Shown here: positions 27,402 through 36,316 of the stretch, in pieces | Layout: every line of letters begins with the position of its first letter | Numbering within the stretch: the first letter of the stretch is position 1 | Assembly (NCBI GenBank): GCA_965198565.1 | Contig: OZ240665.1 | Coordinates: 1,426,001-1,490,000, forward strand | Direction of reading: 5' to 3' | DNA: 64,000 nucleotides | Source of the DNA: LMUY01 sp965198565 | GTDB lineage: Bacteria; Pseudomonadota; Alphaproteobacteria; Acetobacterales; Acetobacteraceae | Position numbers and translations under genes: made by a program | The notes under the pieces: generated by a model | The model's input: the letters and a program-made list of their open reading frames with translations, nothing else | The model's database searches: none | What the model was told of the DNA's origin: nothing

Positions 27402-28009
27402 CCGTCCTGGTCCTTCCGCGCTTGCCAGATGTTGTCTTGCAACCTGCGCCTCTAACCATACGGCAGTCCGGAGCTGCCGCGCTCGCCCAAGCCATGGTCG
27501 ACCGGCTATGCCTCACCGCCACCGATCATGTGCTCGATCTCAATTGTGGCGCTGGAGAAGTTTCCGGCGGCCTTCGCCATACCGTCGGCGGCTTGGTGGG
27601 AGTTGACCGGTCGATCGACAATGTGGCCGCTGCCCGATCTCGTTTGGCGTGCTCCGGCTTCCGCTTCACCGTCGCGAGCCCCATCAGCTTTACCGCCACC
27701 GCCGCGACGCCCTGGCGGTTCACTGCGGCCATCTGGTATGGATACTTCTCGCAGTGGTCGGACGGTGAGGTTCGGGCGACGCTGCAGGCGCTCAACATCC
27801 GCTTCCGCCGGCTGCGCAGCGTGCTGCTTGTCGAGTTAAATCACGATGAGGCATGCACAGCCAGCCCGGAGCTTCCAACGCGCGCGCGCCTCTTCGCGCT
27901 CGCGCAAACCGGCGGGTGGACCATCGATCCAGTGGGCGACGATGAAACCGCTCAAGAGCTTGGCCGCTTCGCCCTTGTGCTCAGCCGCCCGAACTCCGGC
28001 TATCCGTGA
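27398..28009 (+). CDS. SAM-dependent class I methyltransferase
   Basis: A 203-aa protein starting MTVLVLPRLPDVVLQPAPLT. The SAM motif I is DHVLDLNCGAGEVSGGL (about residues 45-60), followed by VGVDRSIDNVAAARSRL, the acidic loop. The rest is divergent, and no substrate is recognisable. It overlaps the aminotransferase by ATGA and closes the three-gene operon. An N- or O-methylation of the amino-sugar is the natural inference, unproven. Confidence 0.7.
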   Translation: MTVLVLPRLPDVVLQPAPLTIRQSGAAALAQAMVDRLCLTATDHVLDLNCGAGEVSGGLRHTVGGLVGVDRSIDNVAAARSRLACSGFRFTVASPISFTATAATPWRFTAAIWYGYFSQWSDGEVRATLQALNIRFRRLRSVLLVELNHDEACTASPELPTRARLFALAQTGGWTIDPVGDDETAQELGRFALVLSRPNSGYP

Positions 28010-28062
28010 GGCTGTGACCGGCCGATCCCGTTCGTCGACGGTGTGCTTAGAGCGGGATCATT

Positions 28063-28820
28063 TTAAGCCGGTCCATACCCTGAGTTTCTGAAGTAGTTGG
28101 CGCATTCTTCGGGCGTATAGGAGTTGAGCAGTTCGGCAATGGCGGCGGAGACGGCCTCGCGGCTGCGCGCGGCGCCCTTGCGGAGCAGGTGCTTGAGCTT
28201 GGCAAACACCTGCTCGATCGGGTTGAGATCGGGTGAGTATTTCGGCAGCAGGATCAGGCGGGCGCCAGCTTGCCGGATGGCGCTGCGCACCGCGGGGCTT
28301 TTGTGGCTGCCGAGATTGCCGGCGACCACGATGTCGCCCGCAGACAGCGTCGGCGCGAGTTCGTGAGTGACGTAGGCCAGGAAAGCCTCGCCGTCGATCG
28401 GGCCGTCCAGAATCAAGGGCGCGTCGACCCGGTCGACCCGCAGGGCGGCGATGAAGGTCGTCGTGTTCCAGTGGCCCCAGGGCACCTTCGATCGCACCTT
28501 CGATCGCAACCGCGCGCCGCGCGGTGCCCAGCCGCGCAGCGGTGCCATGTTGGTCTTGGTCCAGGTCTCATCGATGAACACCAGTCGTGTCGGATCAACC
28601 CGATGCTGGTAGTGGCGCCATTGATCCCGCCGACGGGCGATGTCGGGCCGGTCCTGTTCGGCGGCGACGAGCGTTTTTTTTGAAGCTGAGGCCCTCGGCA
28701 TGCACGAACGCCCACACCGAGTGGTCATCGACTTTGAGCCCGCGTTCGGCCAGCTCGCTCACCAGGCCACGCAAGGTGAAATCGCGCGCCTGGCAGCGCT
28801 CGATCAGCCAGTCACGGTGA
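28063..28820 (-). pseudogene. IS630-family transposase remnant with an A8 frameshift
   Basis: The downstream frame covers the DDE domain: FIDETWTKTNMAPLRGW with the first Asp, the second catalytic site region DIVVAGNLGSHKS (Asp of the usual DNLGSHK is replaced by Gly-Asn), and LPKYSPDLNPIEQVFAKLKH with the Glu. The upstream frame reads RDWLIERCQARDFTLRGLVS to AEGLSFKK and joins it only across a run of eight A at 28681-28674. The N-terminal helix-turn-helix half of the usual protein is missing. Confidence 0.8.
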
Positions 28821-29040
28821 GCTGCTCCACCAGCTTCAGCGTTTCACCGCCGGACGGGCGGTAGATGACACGCCGCTGAACGCCCTGCGGTCCGCGATTC
28901 GCGACCACGCCGTGGCCAGGCGGCGCTGCCTGCGGGCCCCTTCACGCTCACGGTGCCGACCGGGGCGGCAAGACGCTTACCTCGCTCCATTCGCTCTGGA
29001 GCACGCAGTCCGGCAGGGGCTGCGGCGGGTGAGCTACGTG
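28821..29040. other. Unassigned junction between two transposase remnants
   Basis: This stretch lies between the 5'-truncated IS630-like gene and the 3'-truncated IS6-like gene. Reading frames on the minus strand are short and give only Arg/Gly/Pro-rich peptides with no recognisable motif. It is probably the merged debris of both insertions. Confidence 0.4.
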
Positions 29041-29541
29041 GTTTGCTGAGCGGAAGAAGGCCTTGGCTGCCGCCCTGTCGCGATGCTCGCTCAGCGTGGC
29101 GTCGATCAGGTTTCCGTCCCGGTCGACGGCGCGATACAAGTAGGTCCACTTGCCCCGCACTTTCAGATAGGTCTCGTCGACATACCAGCTCGCGCCAGGG
29201 CCACGCCGCTTGCCGCATCGTCGCTTGCGAAGCTCCTGACCCATGATCGGAAGGAGCTTTGTCTCCCAGTCCCGGATAGCCTCATGACTCACCTCGATGC
29301 CCCGTAGAAGCAGGATCTCGCTGAGGTCACGCAATGTCAGGCGGTAGCGCAGACGGCAGAACACCACGAAAGCGATGATGTCGCTGGGAAGGCTGGTCCC
29401 GTTCAGAACGCCACCGCTGCGCTCGTTGAACTGGCGGCCGCAGCCCCGGCAACGCAACCGGCGATAGCCCTGCGCCGTGACCTCTGGCCGTTCCGTCACG
29501 GCTCCGAGCCGCAGCAAACACAGTTCATCCCGTCCACCCAC
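29041..29541 (-). pseudogene. IS6-family transposase, truncated at the C-terminus
   Basis: The frame opens MGGRDELCLLRLGAVTERPE with a zinc-ribbon remnant (LRCRGCGRQFNERSG), then the IS6 core FVVFCRLRYRLTLRDLSEIL, ASWYVDETYLKVRGKWTYLY with the first catalytic Asp, and VDRDGNLIDATLSEHRD. Homology stops near AAAKAFFRSA, so the second Asp and the Glu are missing and the reading continues into unrelated sequence to a stop at 28948. Not active. Confidence 0.8.
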
Positions 29542-29716
29542 TCAGCGCGTCAGGGCACAGGCGTTATGCGACAGGCCCTGCTCGAGCCAGATGGCGCTTC
29601 CTGGCCCGAGGCCTGACAGAACCCCGCGGCGTGCGCACCGTTGGCAACGATACTCATTCTAGCTTCATGCGGCGGTGCGAAGCGATCGGCATAACGAACC
29701 GCGAGGACGTAAACTT
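29542..29716. other. Non-coding remnant next to the IS6-like gene
   Basis: No coding potential was seen. Two inverted 9-base segments, GGCGTTATG near 29560 and CATAACG near 29692, might be degraded ends of an insertion. The rest gives no recognisable motif. Confidence 0.3.
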
Positions 29717-29738
29717 GTAGGATGGGCGTCAGCCCATC
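29717..29738. repeat. GTAGGATGGGC-type palindromic repeat at an operon end
   Basis: GTAGGATGGGCGTCAGCCCATC forms a 7-bp stem (GATGGGC/GCCCATC) with a 4-base loop. The stop codon of the adjacent ATPase gene lies in the loop, so the hairpin could end transcription of the leftward operon. A related sequence is at 35016-35049. Confidence 0.45.
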
Positions 29739-31378
29739 ATCTCACTCCCACGACTCCCAGCCACCATCGCAGGCGGCGCCGGGTCGGAGGGATCCGGCGG
29801 CGTCCAGCCGCGCCCGGGCACGCTTGCCAGCAAGGTGCGGGTGTAGTCATGGGCCGGATCGGCAAACACCGCGTTGGTGCGGCCCTGTTCGACGATCACC
29901 CCACGCCGCATCACCGCCACCCGGTCGCAGATCTGCGCGGCCACCCGCAGGTCGTGCGTGATGAACAGCATCGTCAGCCCTAGCCGCGCCCGCAACTCCT
30001 CGAGCAGCGCCAACACCTGGGCCTGCACCGACACGTCGAGCGCGGAGACGGGTTCGTCCGCGATCAACAGCTCCGGGTCCATCGCCAAGGCGCGCGCGAT
30101 GCCGATGCGCTGACGCTGGCCGCCGCTGAATTCGTGCGGGAACCGCTCGACGGCGCCAGGGTCGAGCTGCACCAGCGCCAGCAACTCCGCGGCACGGGCA
30201 CGGGCGCGGGCACGTGGCACGCCATGCGCGACCGGCCCCTCCACCAGGATGTCGCCGACCCGGCGGCGCGGGTTCAGCGAGGCGTAAGGGTCCTGGAACA
30301 CCATCTGGATGCGCTTGCGGTAAGGCTGCCACCCGGCGCGCGACAGCAGGCGCAAATCCGTGCCGCCAAACCGAATCGCGCCCTCGTCGGCGAGCACCAG
30401 CCGCACAATGCAGCGCGCCAGTGTGCTCTTGCCCGAGCCGCTTTCGCCCACCAAGCCTAGCGTCTCGCCGCGCCGCAGCTCGAGCGAGGCCGCTTGCACC
30501 GCCGGCACGACGCGGCCCGGTCGGAACAGCCCCCGCGTGGAGTAGGTCTTGCTCACCCGGTCCAGCGCCAGCAGCGCCGGGCCCTCCAGCGGCGCGCGGG
30601 CGGCGGCCGCGCGATGCGGCACCGCGGCGATCAGCGCCTTCGTGTAAGGATGCTGCGGCGCCGACAGCACGGCCGCAGCCGTCCCTTGCTCGACGATCCG
30701 GCCCCGCTGCATCACCGCCACCCGGTCGGCGATCTCCGCCACCACGCCGAAATCATGCGTGATGAACAACACCGCCGTGCCGCGACGCTGCTGGATGTCG
30801 CGGATCAGCGCCAGAATTTGCTTCTGCGTCGTCACGTCAAGCGCCGTGGTGGGCTCGTCGGCAATCAGGATGGCCGGTTCCAGCGCCAGCGCCGTGGCGA
30901 TCATGACGCGCTGTCGCTGGCCGCCCGAGAGCGCGTGCGGGTAGGACCGGGCGATGCGCGCCGGGTCGGGCAAGCCCACCGCCGCCAGCAGTTCGGCGAC
31001 GCGGCCGCCCACCGCCTTGCCGTGGACCTGCATTACTTCGGCCACCTGGTCGCCGACGCGCATCAGTGGGTTGAGCGCGGTCATCGGCTCCTGGAACACC
31101 GTGCCGATGCGCGCCCCCCGCAGCGCCCGCATCGCGGCGGCGGACGCCCCGCGCAGGTCGCGCCCCTCGAAGCCGATGCGCCCGGCGGTGATGGCCAGAC
31201 CCGGCGGCAGCAGCCCCGTTACGGCGGCGGCGGACACCGACTTGCCGGACCCGCTCTCCCCCACGATGCAAAGCACCTCGCCCGCATCCAGTGTGAACGA
31301 CACGTCTTCCACCGCGTGCGGCCGGTCCGCGCCGCGGGGCAGCGCCACCGTCAGCCCTTCGATGGCGAGCAAAGTCAC
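29729..31378 (-). CDS. Fused dual ATPase of a second peptide-type ABC importer (DppD-DppF)
   Basis: A 549-aa protein with two complete ATPase domains. Domain 1: Walker A GESGSGKSV, signature LSGGQRQRVM, Walker B ILIADEPTTALD. Domain 2: GESGSGKST, FSGGQRQRIG, LLIADEPVSALD. The GTG start at 31378 overlaps the permease stop as GTGA; an in-frame ATG further upstream lies inside the permease. The run ARARARAAELL is written with GC-rich hexamer repeats. Last gene of its operon, with a hairpin at its stop codon. Confidence 0.9.
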   Translation of the reverse strand: MTLLAIEGLTVALPRGADRPHAVEDVSFTLDAGEVLCIVGESGSGKSVSAAAVTGLLPPGLAITAGRIGFEGRDLRGASAAAMRALRGARIGTVFQEPMTALNPLMRVGDQVAEVMQVHGKAVGGRVAELLAAVGLPDPARIARSYPHALSGGQRQRVMIATALALEPAILIADEPTTALDVTTQKQILALIRDIQQRRGTAVLFITHDFGVVAEIADRVAVMQRGRIVEQGTAAAVLSAPQHPYTKALIAAVPHRAAAARAPLEGPALLALDRVSKTYSTRGLFRPGRVVPAVQAASLELRRGETLGLVGESGSGKSTLARCIVRLVLADEGAIRFGGTDLRLLSRAGWQPYRKRIQMVFQDPYASLNPRRRVGDILVEGPVAHGVPRARARARAAELLALVQLDPGAVERFPHEFSGGQRQRIGIARALAMDPELLIADEPVSALDVSVQAQVLALLEELRARLGLTMLFITHDLRVAAQICDRVAVMRRGVIVEQGRTNAVFADPAHDYTRTLLASVPGRGWTPPDPSDPAPPAMVAGSRGSEMMG

Positions 31379-32205
31379 CGCCGCCGGGCCAAGCGCGGGT
31401 TCAGCGCATCGCTCAAGCCCTCGCCCACCAGGTTCAGCGCCAGCACCGTCAGGAACAGCGCCAGGCCGGGGAACACGCTCATCCACCATGCAATTCGGAT
31501 CACGCTGCGCCCGGCGCCGATCATGAACCCCCAGGACATCAGGTTCGGGTCGCCCAGGCCCAGGAACGACAAGGCGGCCTCGAGCAGGATCGCGCTGGCC
31601 ACCATCAGGCTCGCCAGCACGATGATCGGCGACAGCGCATTGGGCAGGATTTCCCGGAACACGATGGAAAACCGGGAGCGGCCAAGCACCTCGGCCGCCT
31701 GCACGAACTCGCGGTTGCGCAGCGTCATGAACTCGGCCCGCACCACGCGGGTGACGGGCGGCCAGGACACGATGGCGATGGCGATCACGATGGAGGTGAT
31801 CGAGGGGGTGAAGATCGCCACCAGCACCACGGCCAGGATGAACGACGGCACCGTCTGAAAGAACTCGGTGAAGCGCATGGTCGCGTCGTCCACCCAGCCG
31901 CCGGCATAGCCCGCCAGCGCGCCCAGCACGACCCCCAGCGCGAGCGACGCCGCGGTGGACACGGCGCCGACCAGCAGCGAGACGTAGGCGCCATACGCGA
32001 TGTCCGCCGCCACATCGCGCCCCAGGCTGTCGGAGCCGAGCCAGAAGCCTTCCTGACCCGGCGGCGCGAACGGCGCGCCCTGCATGTCCCAGGGCGAGAA
32101 CGGAAACACCAGCGGCGCGGTCGCCGCCATCAGCCCGACCAGCAGCAGGATAACCAGCCCCACCGCCGCACCCCGGTTGCGCATGAACGCGCGTATGAAG
32201 CTCAC
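31375..32205 (-). CDS. ABC transporter permease, DppC type
   Basis: A 276-aa permease starting VSFIRAFMRNRGAAVGLVIL. DppC marks are LGSDSLGRDVAADIAYGAYV, TLRNREFVQAAEVLGRSRF in the EAA loop, and LSFLGLGDPNLMSWGFMIG. The GTG start overlaps the DppB stop as GTGA, and its own stop overlaps the ATPase start in the same way. Confidence 0.9.
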   Translation of the reverse strand: MSFIRAFMRNRGAAVGLVILLLVGLMAATAPLVFPFSPWDMQGAPFAPPGQEGFWLGSDSLGRDVAADIAYGAYVSLLVGAVSTAASLALGVVLGALAGYAGGWVDDATMRFTEFFQTVPSFILAVVLVAIFTPSITSIVIAIAIVSWPPVTRVVRAEFMTLRNREFVQAAEVLGRSRFSIVFREILPNALSPIIVLASLMVASAILLEAALSFLGLGDPNLMSWGFMIGAGRSVIRIAWWMSVFPGLALFLTVLALNLVGEGLSDALNPRLARRR

Positions 32206-33185
32206 GCCGCCGTAATCCGCGGATCGATCGCCAAATACACCAGGTCGGTGATCAGGTTGAACACCACGACCAGGATCGAGGTGGTGAGGAACACCCCCAG
32301 CAACACCTGGTAGTCGCGCGCCAGCAGCGCGTCGAACGCCAGCCGCCCGATGCCCGGCCAGGCGAACACGGTTTCCACCAGCACGGAGCCGCCGATGAGC
32401 TGCCCAGCCTGGATGCCGGCCAGCGTCACCACCGGGAGCAGCGCGTTGCGCAATATGTGCCTGCGCAGGATGCGCCCCTCGCCCACGCCCTTGGCGCGCG
32501 CGGTCTTGATGAAGTCCTGCCCGGCCACCTCGAGCATCGCGCTGCGCGTCAGCCTGGCATAGGTCGCCATGTAGAACAGCCCCAACGTCAGCGCGGGCAA
32601 CACCAGGTAGCGCGCCGTATCCGCCGCCGCCGCCCAGCCGTGCAGGCCCGCGCCCACCGTCTCCATCCCGAACGACGGCAGCCAGCCCAGCCACACGCTG
32701 AACACCAGCACCAGCATCAGCCCGACCCAGAAGATCGGCGTGGCATAGAAGCCGAGCGCCAGCACGGTGATCACGCTGTCCGCCCAGGTGCCGGCGCGCC
32801 GGGCCGCCGCGGCCCCCAGCGCGATGCCGCTGACGAGCGCAAACGCAAACGCGACACCCGTCAGCAGCAGCGTGGCAGGCAATCGCTCCGCAATCAGGCT
32901 TAGGACCGTCCTTTGCTGGAGGTGCGAGACGCCGAGGTCTCCCCGCGCCACCGCCGAGACGTAAATCCACAACTGCGTGCCGAGCGGCTTGTCCAGGCCG
33001 AACTGGTGGCGGAGCTGCGCCACGAATTGCGGGTCGGCCGCGCCGGATTGCCCGGCCATGACGCTGGCCGGGTCCCCAGGAGCTGCGTGGATCAGCAGGA
33101 AATTGACGACGACGATGGCGAACACGATCGCCACCATCTTCACCAGCCGCGCCAGCAGGAAGCGGGCGAAGCGTCCGGGCCTCAA
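32202..33185 (-). CDS. ABC transporter permease, DppB type
   Basis: A 327-aa permease starting (TTG at 33185) RPGRFARFLLARLVKMVAIV. It has the DppB first helix, the long periplasmic segment with FGLDKPLGTQLWIYV, the loop DFIKTARAKGVGEGRILRRH and VFAWPGIGRLAFDALLARDY. The TTG lies only nine bases after the binding-protein stop and has a weak GCAGG upstream. No better start exists. Confidence 0.88.
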   Translation of the reverse strand: MRPGRFARFLLARLVKMVAIVFAIVVVNFLLIHAAPGDPASVMAGQSGAADPQFVAQLRHQFGLDKPLGTQLWIYVSAVARGDLGVSHLQQRTVLSLIAERLPATLLLTGVAFAFALVSGIALGAAAARRAGTWADSVITVLALGFYATPIFWVGLMLVLVFSVWLGWLPSFGMETVGAGLHGWAAAADTARYLVLPALTLGLFYMATYARLTRSAMLEVAGQDFIKTARAKGVGEGRILRRHILRNALLPVVTLAGIQAGQLIGGSVLVETVFAWPGIGRLAFDALLARDYQVLLGVFLTTSILVVVFNLITDLVYLAIDPRITAA

Positions 33186-33194
33186 AGCCTGCGC

Positions 33195-34880
33195 TCAGCT
33201 TATGAAGACGTCGTCGAAGCAGGCGTGCACGCCCGTGCCGAACAGCAGCAGATCGTGCACCTTCTTTTCGTGAATGGTGGGAAAGCTCATCTCCAGCAGC
33301 CAAATCTGCGGGATTTGCTGCACCAGCAACTCCTGCACCGCGAAGAACGCCTTCTGCCGGTCGGCCGGCAGCGGCGCCTTACGCGCCTCCGCGAACAACT
33401 TGTCCACCTCCGGGTTGCTATAGCCGCCGGTGTTGGTGAACACGATCTTCTGGATGTTGGTGGAGACATAGCTGCGCTCCACGCCGAGCGTCGGGTCGCC
33501 ATACTGGTAGAGGTAGTTGATCGTCGTGTCGTAATCCCAATTCGACACCCGCTGCGCCCAGCCGCCCGTGTCCGTGCTCTCCAGCGTGACCTCGATGCCC
33601 ACCTGCTTGAGCGAGGCGCGGATATACTCGGCCAGCCGGGTCCAGACCTCGCCATAGGGCAAAGTGAGATGGCGGATTTTGAACCGCACGCCGTCCGAAT
33701 CGGGCTTCAGGCCGGCTTCGTCCAGCAGGGCGTTGGCCTGCTTCACGTCATGCGGCGCAAGCTTCACGTTCGGGTCGAAATAACGCGTGGCGGAGGAGAC
33801 CGGCGAGGTCGCCACCTTGCCGATGCCGAACCACAGCCGGTTGAGGATGAAGTTGCGGTCCAGCGCCATGCTCATCGCCTGGCGCACCCGCACGTCGCCC
33901 AGCGGCTTCACGCGGTGATTGATCTCCAGCCACATCAGCGGCGCGAAATACTCCCAGCCCTTGGTCTCCACGTCCAAATTGGCCTGGTCGCGGAAGCGCG
34001 GCACGTCGAACGGCTCGATATCGCCGGACGCGGACATCAGCACCTCTCCCGTCTGCAGCGCCAAGGCGCGGCTCTGGCTGTCCGGCACGATGCGGTAGGT
34101 GATGCCGTCCAGATACGGCTGGCCCGGCTTCCAGTAGTCGTCGAACTTCTTGAGCCGGATGAAATTGCCCCGCTGCCACTCCACGAACTGGAACGGCCCG
34201 GTGCCGACCGGCTTCTGGTTGGCCGGATTGTTGCGGTAGGCCGCCGCATCCGCCCCCGGCGTGTCGTAGATGTGCTTGGGCATGATGGCGGTGGCCGTCA
34301 CGTCGAACATCAGCAGGAACGGCTCGAACGGCTGCTTCAGGGTCAGCACCACGGTGTGCGGGTCGGGCGCGGTCGCGGTGTCGATGCTGCTGAACACGCC
34401 CCGGGCGCGCGGCGCCAGGGTAAAGTGGAACTTCATGATCGAGAAGATGACGTCGTCCGACGTCATCGGCTGCCCATCGTGGAACTTCACGTTCTCCTGC
34501 AGGTGGAACGTGTAGGTTTTCTTGTCGTCGGACACGGTCCAGCTCTTCGCCAGCAACGGCTTGGGCTCCAGCGTGGGCGAGAACTCCAGCAGGCTCTGGT
34601 ACATCTTGGATTGCACCAGCAGCGACGGCGCCTGGCTGTTGACACCCGGGATGATGATCGCCGGCTCCGGCGTGAGCAGGCTGGTCAGCGTGCCACCGGG
34701 TTTGGCGGTGACGCCCTGCCCCCAAGCCTTGCCGCGCAAGACCAACGGCGTGGCGGCCGTTGCAAGCAAGGCGCGTCGGGTCAGTTTTGCGAAGATGGCA
34801 GCCTCCTGATCGGCAAGAACGCGGCGTGTGTCGGCGCCCTGGGGGTGGAATTCGCCCTGGGGTGGAATGCTCTTGGACAT
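33195..34880 (-). CDS. ABC transporter substrate-binding protein, family 5 (second peptide-type importer)
   Basis: A periplasmic binding protein of the DppA/OppA family. The core begins GGTLTSLLTPEPAIIIPGVN and includes NVKFHDGQPMTSDDVIFSIM and VGTGPFQFVEWQRGN. From the ATG at 34880 it has 561 residues, with 28 unusual ones before the Tat-type signal LTRRALLATAATPLV. A strong AGGAGG lies five bases before an ATC codon at 34796, which would give a signal peptide at the very N-terminus (533 aa). The ATG is the conservative choice, but the true start may be the ATC. Confidence 0.85.
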   Translation of the reverse strand: MSKSIPPQGEFHPQGADTRRVLADQEAAIFAKLTRRALLATAATPLVLRGKAWGQGVTAKPGGTLTSLLTPEPAIIIPGVNSQAPSLLVQSKMYQSLLEFSPTLEPKPLLAKSWTVSDDKKTYTFHLQENVKFHDGQPMTSDDVIFSIMKFHFTLAPRARGVFSSIDTATAPDPHTVVLTLKQPFEPFLLMFDVTATAIMPKHIYDTPGADAAAYRNNPANQKPVGTGPFQFVEWQRGNFIRLKKFDDYWKPGQPYLDGITYRIVPDSQSRALALQTGEVLMSASGDIEPFDVPRFRDQANLDVETKGWEYFAPLMWLEINHRVKPLGDVRVRQAMSMALDRNFILNRLWFGIGKVATSPVSSATRYFDPNVKLAPHDVKQANALLDEAGLKPDSDGVRFKIRHLTLPYGEVWTRLAEYIRASLKQVGIEVTLESTDTGGWAQRVSNWDYDTTINYLYQYGDPTLGVERSYVSTNIQKIVFTNTGGYSNPEVDKLFAEARKAPLPADRQKAFFAVQELLVQQIPQIWLLEMSFPTIHEKKVHDLLLFGTGVHACFDDVFIS

Positions 34881-34897
34881 GCAGGCGCGCAAGGTGT

Positions 34898-34942
34898 GTG
34901 CCGTGCACGGCACCGACGCAAGATATGTGCCGTGTGCGGCAC
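34898..34942. promoter_or_regulatory. Twin palindromic sites in a divergent promoter region
   Basis: Two 16-base sites, GTGCCGTGCACGGCAC (34898-34913, perfect palindrome) and GTGCCGTGTGCGGCAC (34927-34942, one base pair off), are 29 bases apart centre to centre. They lie between the leftward binding-protein operon and the rightward amidohydrolase. Paired palindromes at this spacing suit a dimeric repressor, for example of the LacI or GntR type; no regulator gene is adjacent. Confidence 0.55.
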
Positions 34943-35015
34943 CGCCGAATGCCCCATTCGGGTTCTACCGCAACTGGGTGGCCGACCCAAAGCCGATGCG
35001 GCGCCACGGTACCTC

Positions 35016-35049
35016 GTAGGAGGGGTAAGCGCAGCGTCACCCATCACGC
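35016..35049. repeat. GTAGGRGGGGTAAGCGCAGCGT-type interspersed repeat
   Basis: GTAGGAGGGGTAAGCGCAGC followed by GTCACCCATCACG resembles a degenerate palindromic repeat found between genes in many proteobacteria. The stretch 34943-35277 shows no coding potential besides this. Confidence 0.4.
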
Positions 35050-35277
35050 CGCCCACCTGGCGTGCGGCAACAGGCGCACCCGATCGGATGGCTGCGCGAG
35101 CCCGCCGGCGCATGCGCACTCCGCTCGCTCGCCTGACGACACCGGGCTTCCCGGCCCGTTACGCGCCGGCCGCTGTCGCAGACAGCTTTCGCCGCGTGCA
35201 CGATCTCTTGAACGGCCATGTCGGCCCTGGCAGCGCTTGTATCGCCCCATGTTGGAGGGCCACGCAGGAGCCTCGCC

Positions 35278-36294
35278 ATGCGGATCATCACCGTCGAAGA
35301 ACACATCACCCACCCCGGTCTTGCAAAGGCTGTTCAGCCTGGGCTGATGGCCGAAGCCGGCTACTGGGCCGATGTTGGCGACGATGGCGTGCCCAGGACC
35401 GAGGACCGCCCCGCGATGGCGCCCTTGCCGGACATCCTGGCACGCTTGGCCGATTTCGGCCCCGGCCGGATCGCCGACATGGATGCGCACGGCATCGACA
35501 TGCAGGTGCTGTCCTACAGCAACCCGACGCAACTGGCCGCGCAGAACGGCCCCGCTCTGGCGCGCTCGGCCAATGACAGCTTGGCCGACGCCGTCCGCGC
35601 GCATCCCGGCCGCTTCGCCGGCTTCGCGACGCTTCCCTGGCAGGATCCGCCGGCTGCCGCTGCCGAACTGGACCGCGCCGTGCGCGAGCTTGGCGCGAAG
35701 GGAGCGCTGCTGATGGGGCGGCCCGGCGAGACGTTCCTGGACGACAGCCGCTACCAACCGGTGCTGGCGAAGCTGGCCGAACTGGCCGTGCCGCTCTACC
35801 TGCATCCCGGCGTTCCGCTGCCGCAGGTGCAGCAGCCGTATTACGGCGGCTTGGCCAAGGCCGTGTCGGCGCGGCTGTCGCTGTTCGGGTGGGGTTGGCA
35901 CAACGAGGCCGGCATCCACGTCATCCGCATGATCCTCTCCGGCGTGTTCGACCGCTTCCGCGGGCTGCAGGTCATCAGCGGCCATTGGGGCGAGATGGTC
36001 CCGTTCTATCTTCAGCGCCTGGACGACGCGATGTCGCCAAAGACCACCGGGCTGTCCCGAACTGTTACGCAAACATACCGAGAGCATGTGTACGTGACGC
36101 CGAGCGGCATGCTGAACCTGCCGCACTTCAAGTTCATCCACGAGGTCCTCGGGGTGGACCGCGTCCTCTACTCTGTGGACTACCCTTACCTCACCAACAA
36201 CGGCGCGCGCCGCTTTCTGGAGCAACTGCCGGTGAGCGAACTGGACAAGCAGAAGATCGCGCATCGCAACGCGGAGACATTGTTGCACCTGTAG
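35278..36294 (+). CDS. Amidohydrolase-2 family (ACMSD-like) metal-dependent hydrolase or decarboxylase
   Basis: A 338-aa TIM-barrel enzyme. It begins MRIITVEEHITHPG, where Glu-His replaces the HxH pair of most relatives, as in the gamma-resorcylate decarboxylase group. Other marks are DMDAHGIDMQVLSYSN, LYLHPGVPLP with the barrel His, ISGHWGEMVPFYLQRLD and VLYSVDYPYLTNNGARRFL with the Asp. Aromatic-acid decarboxylation or hydrolysis of an amide ring is possible. The ATG has AGGAG upstream. Divergent from the Dpp-type importer and downstream of the twin palindromes. Confidence 0.82.
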   Translation: MRIITVEEHITHPGLAKAVQPGLMAEAGYWADVGDDGVPRTEDRPAMAPLPDILARLADFGPGRIADMDAHGIDMQVLSYSNPTQLAAQNGPALARSANDSLADAVRAHPGRFAGFATLPWQDPPAAAAELDRAVRELGAKGALLMGRPGETFLDDSRYQPVLAKLAELAVPLYLHPGVPLPQVQQPYYGGLAKAVSARLSLFGWGWHNEAGIHVIRMILSGVFDRFRGLQVISGHWGEMVPFYLQRLDDAMSPKTTGLSRTVTQTYREHVYVTPSGMLNLPHFKFIHEVLGVDRVLYSVDYPYLTNNGARRFLEQLPVSELDKQKIAHRNAETLLHL

Positions 36295-36316
36295 CTCGCG
36301 ATGCTAGCGCTGTTCT

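Noticed and set aside
31375..33303. Possible double permease of 642 residues
   Set aside because: The N-terminal half is an out-of-frame reading of the DppB-type gene; the real start is the GTG at 32205.
32913..35576. A very long plus-strand open frame of 887 codons
   Set aside because: It is antisense to the well-supported permease and binding protein genes and reads only Arg/His/Gln-rich sequence, an effect of high G+C at the third codon position.
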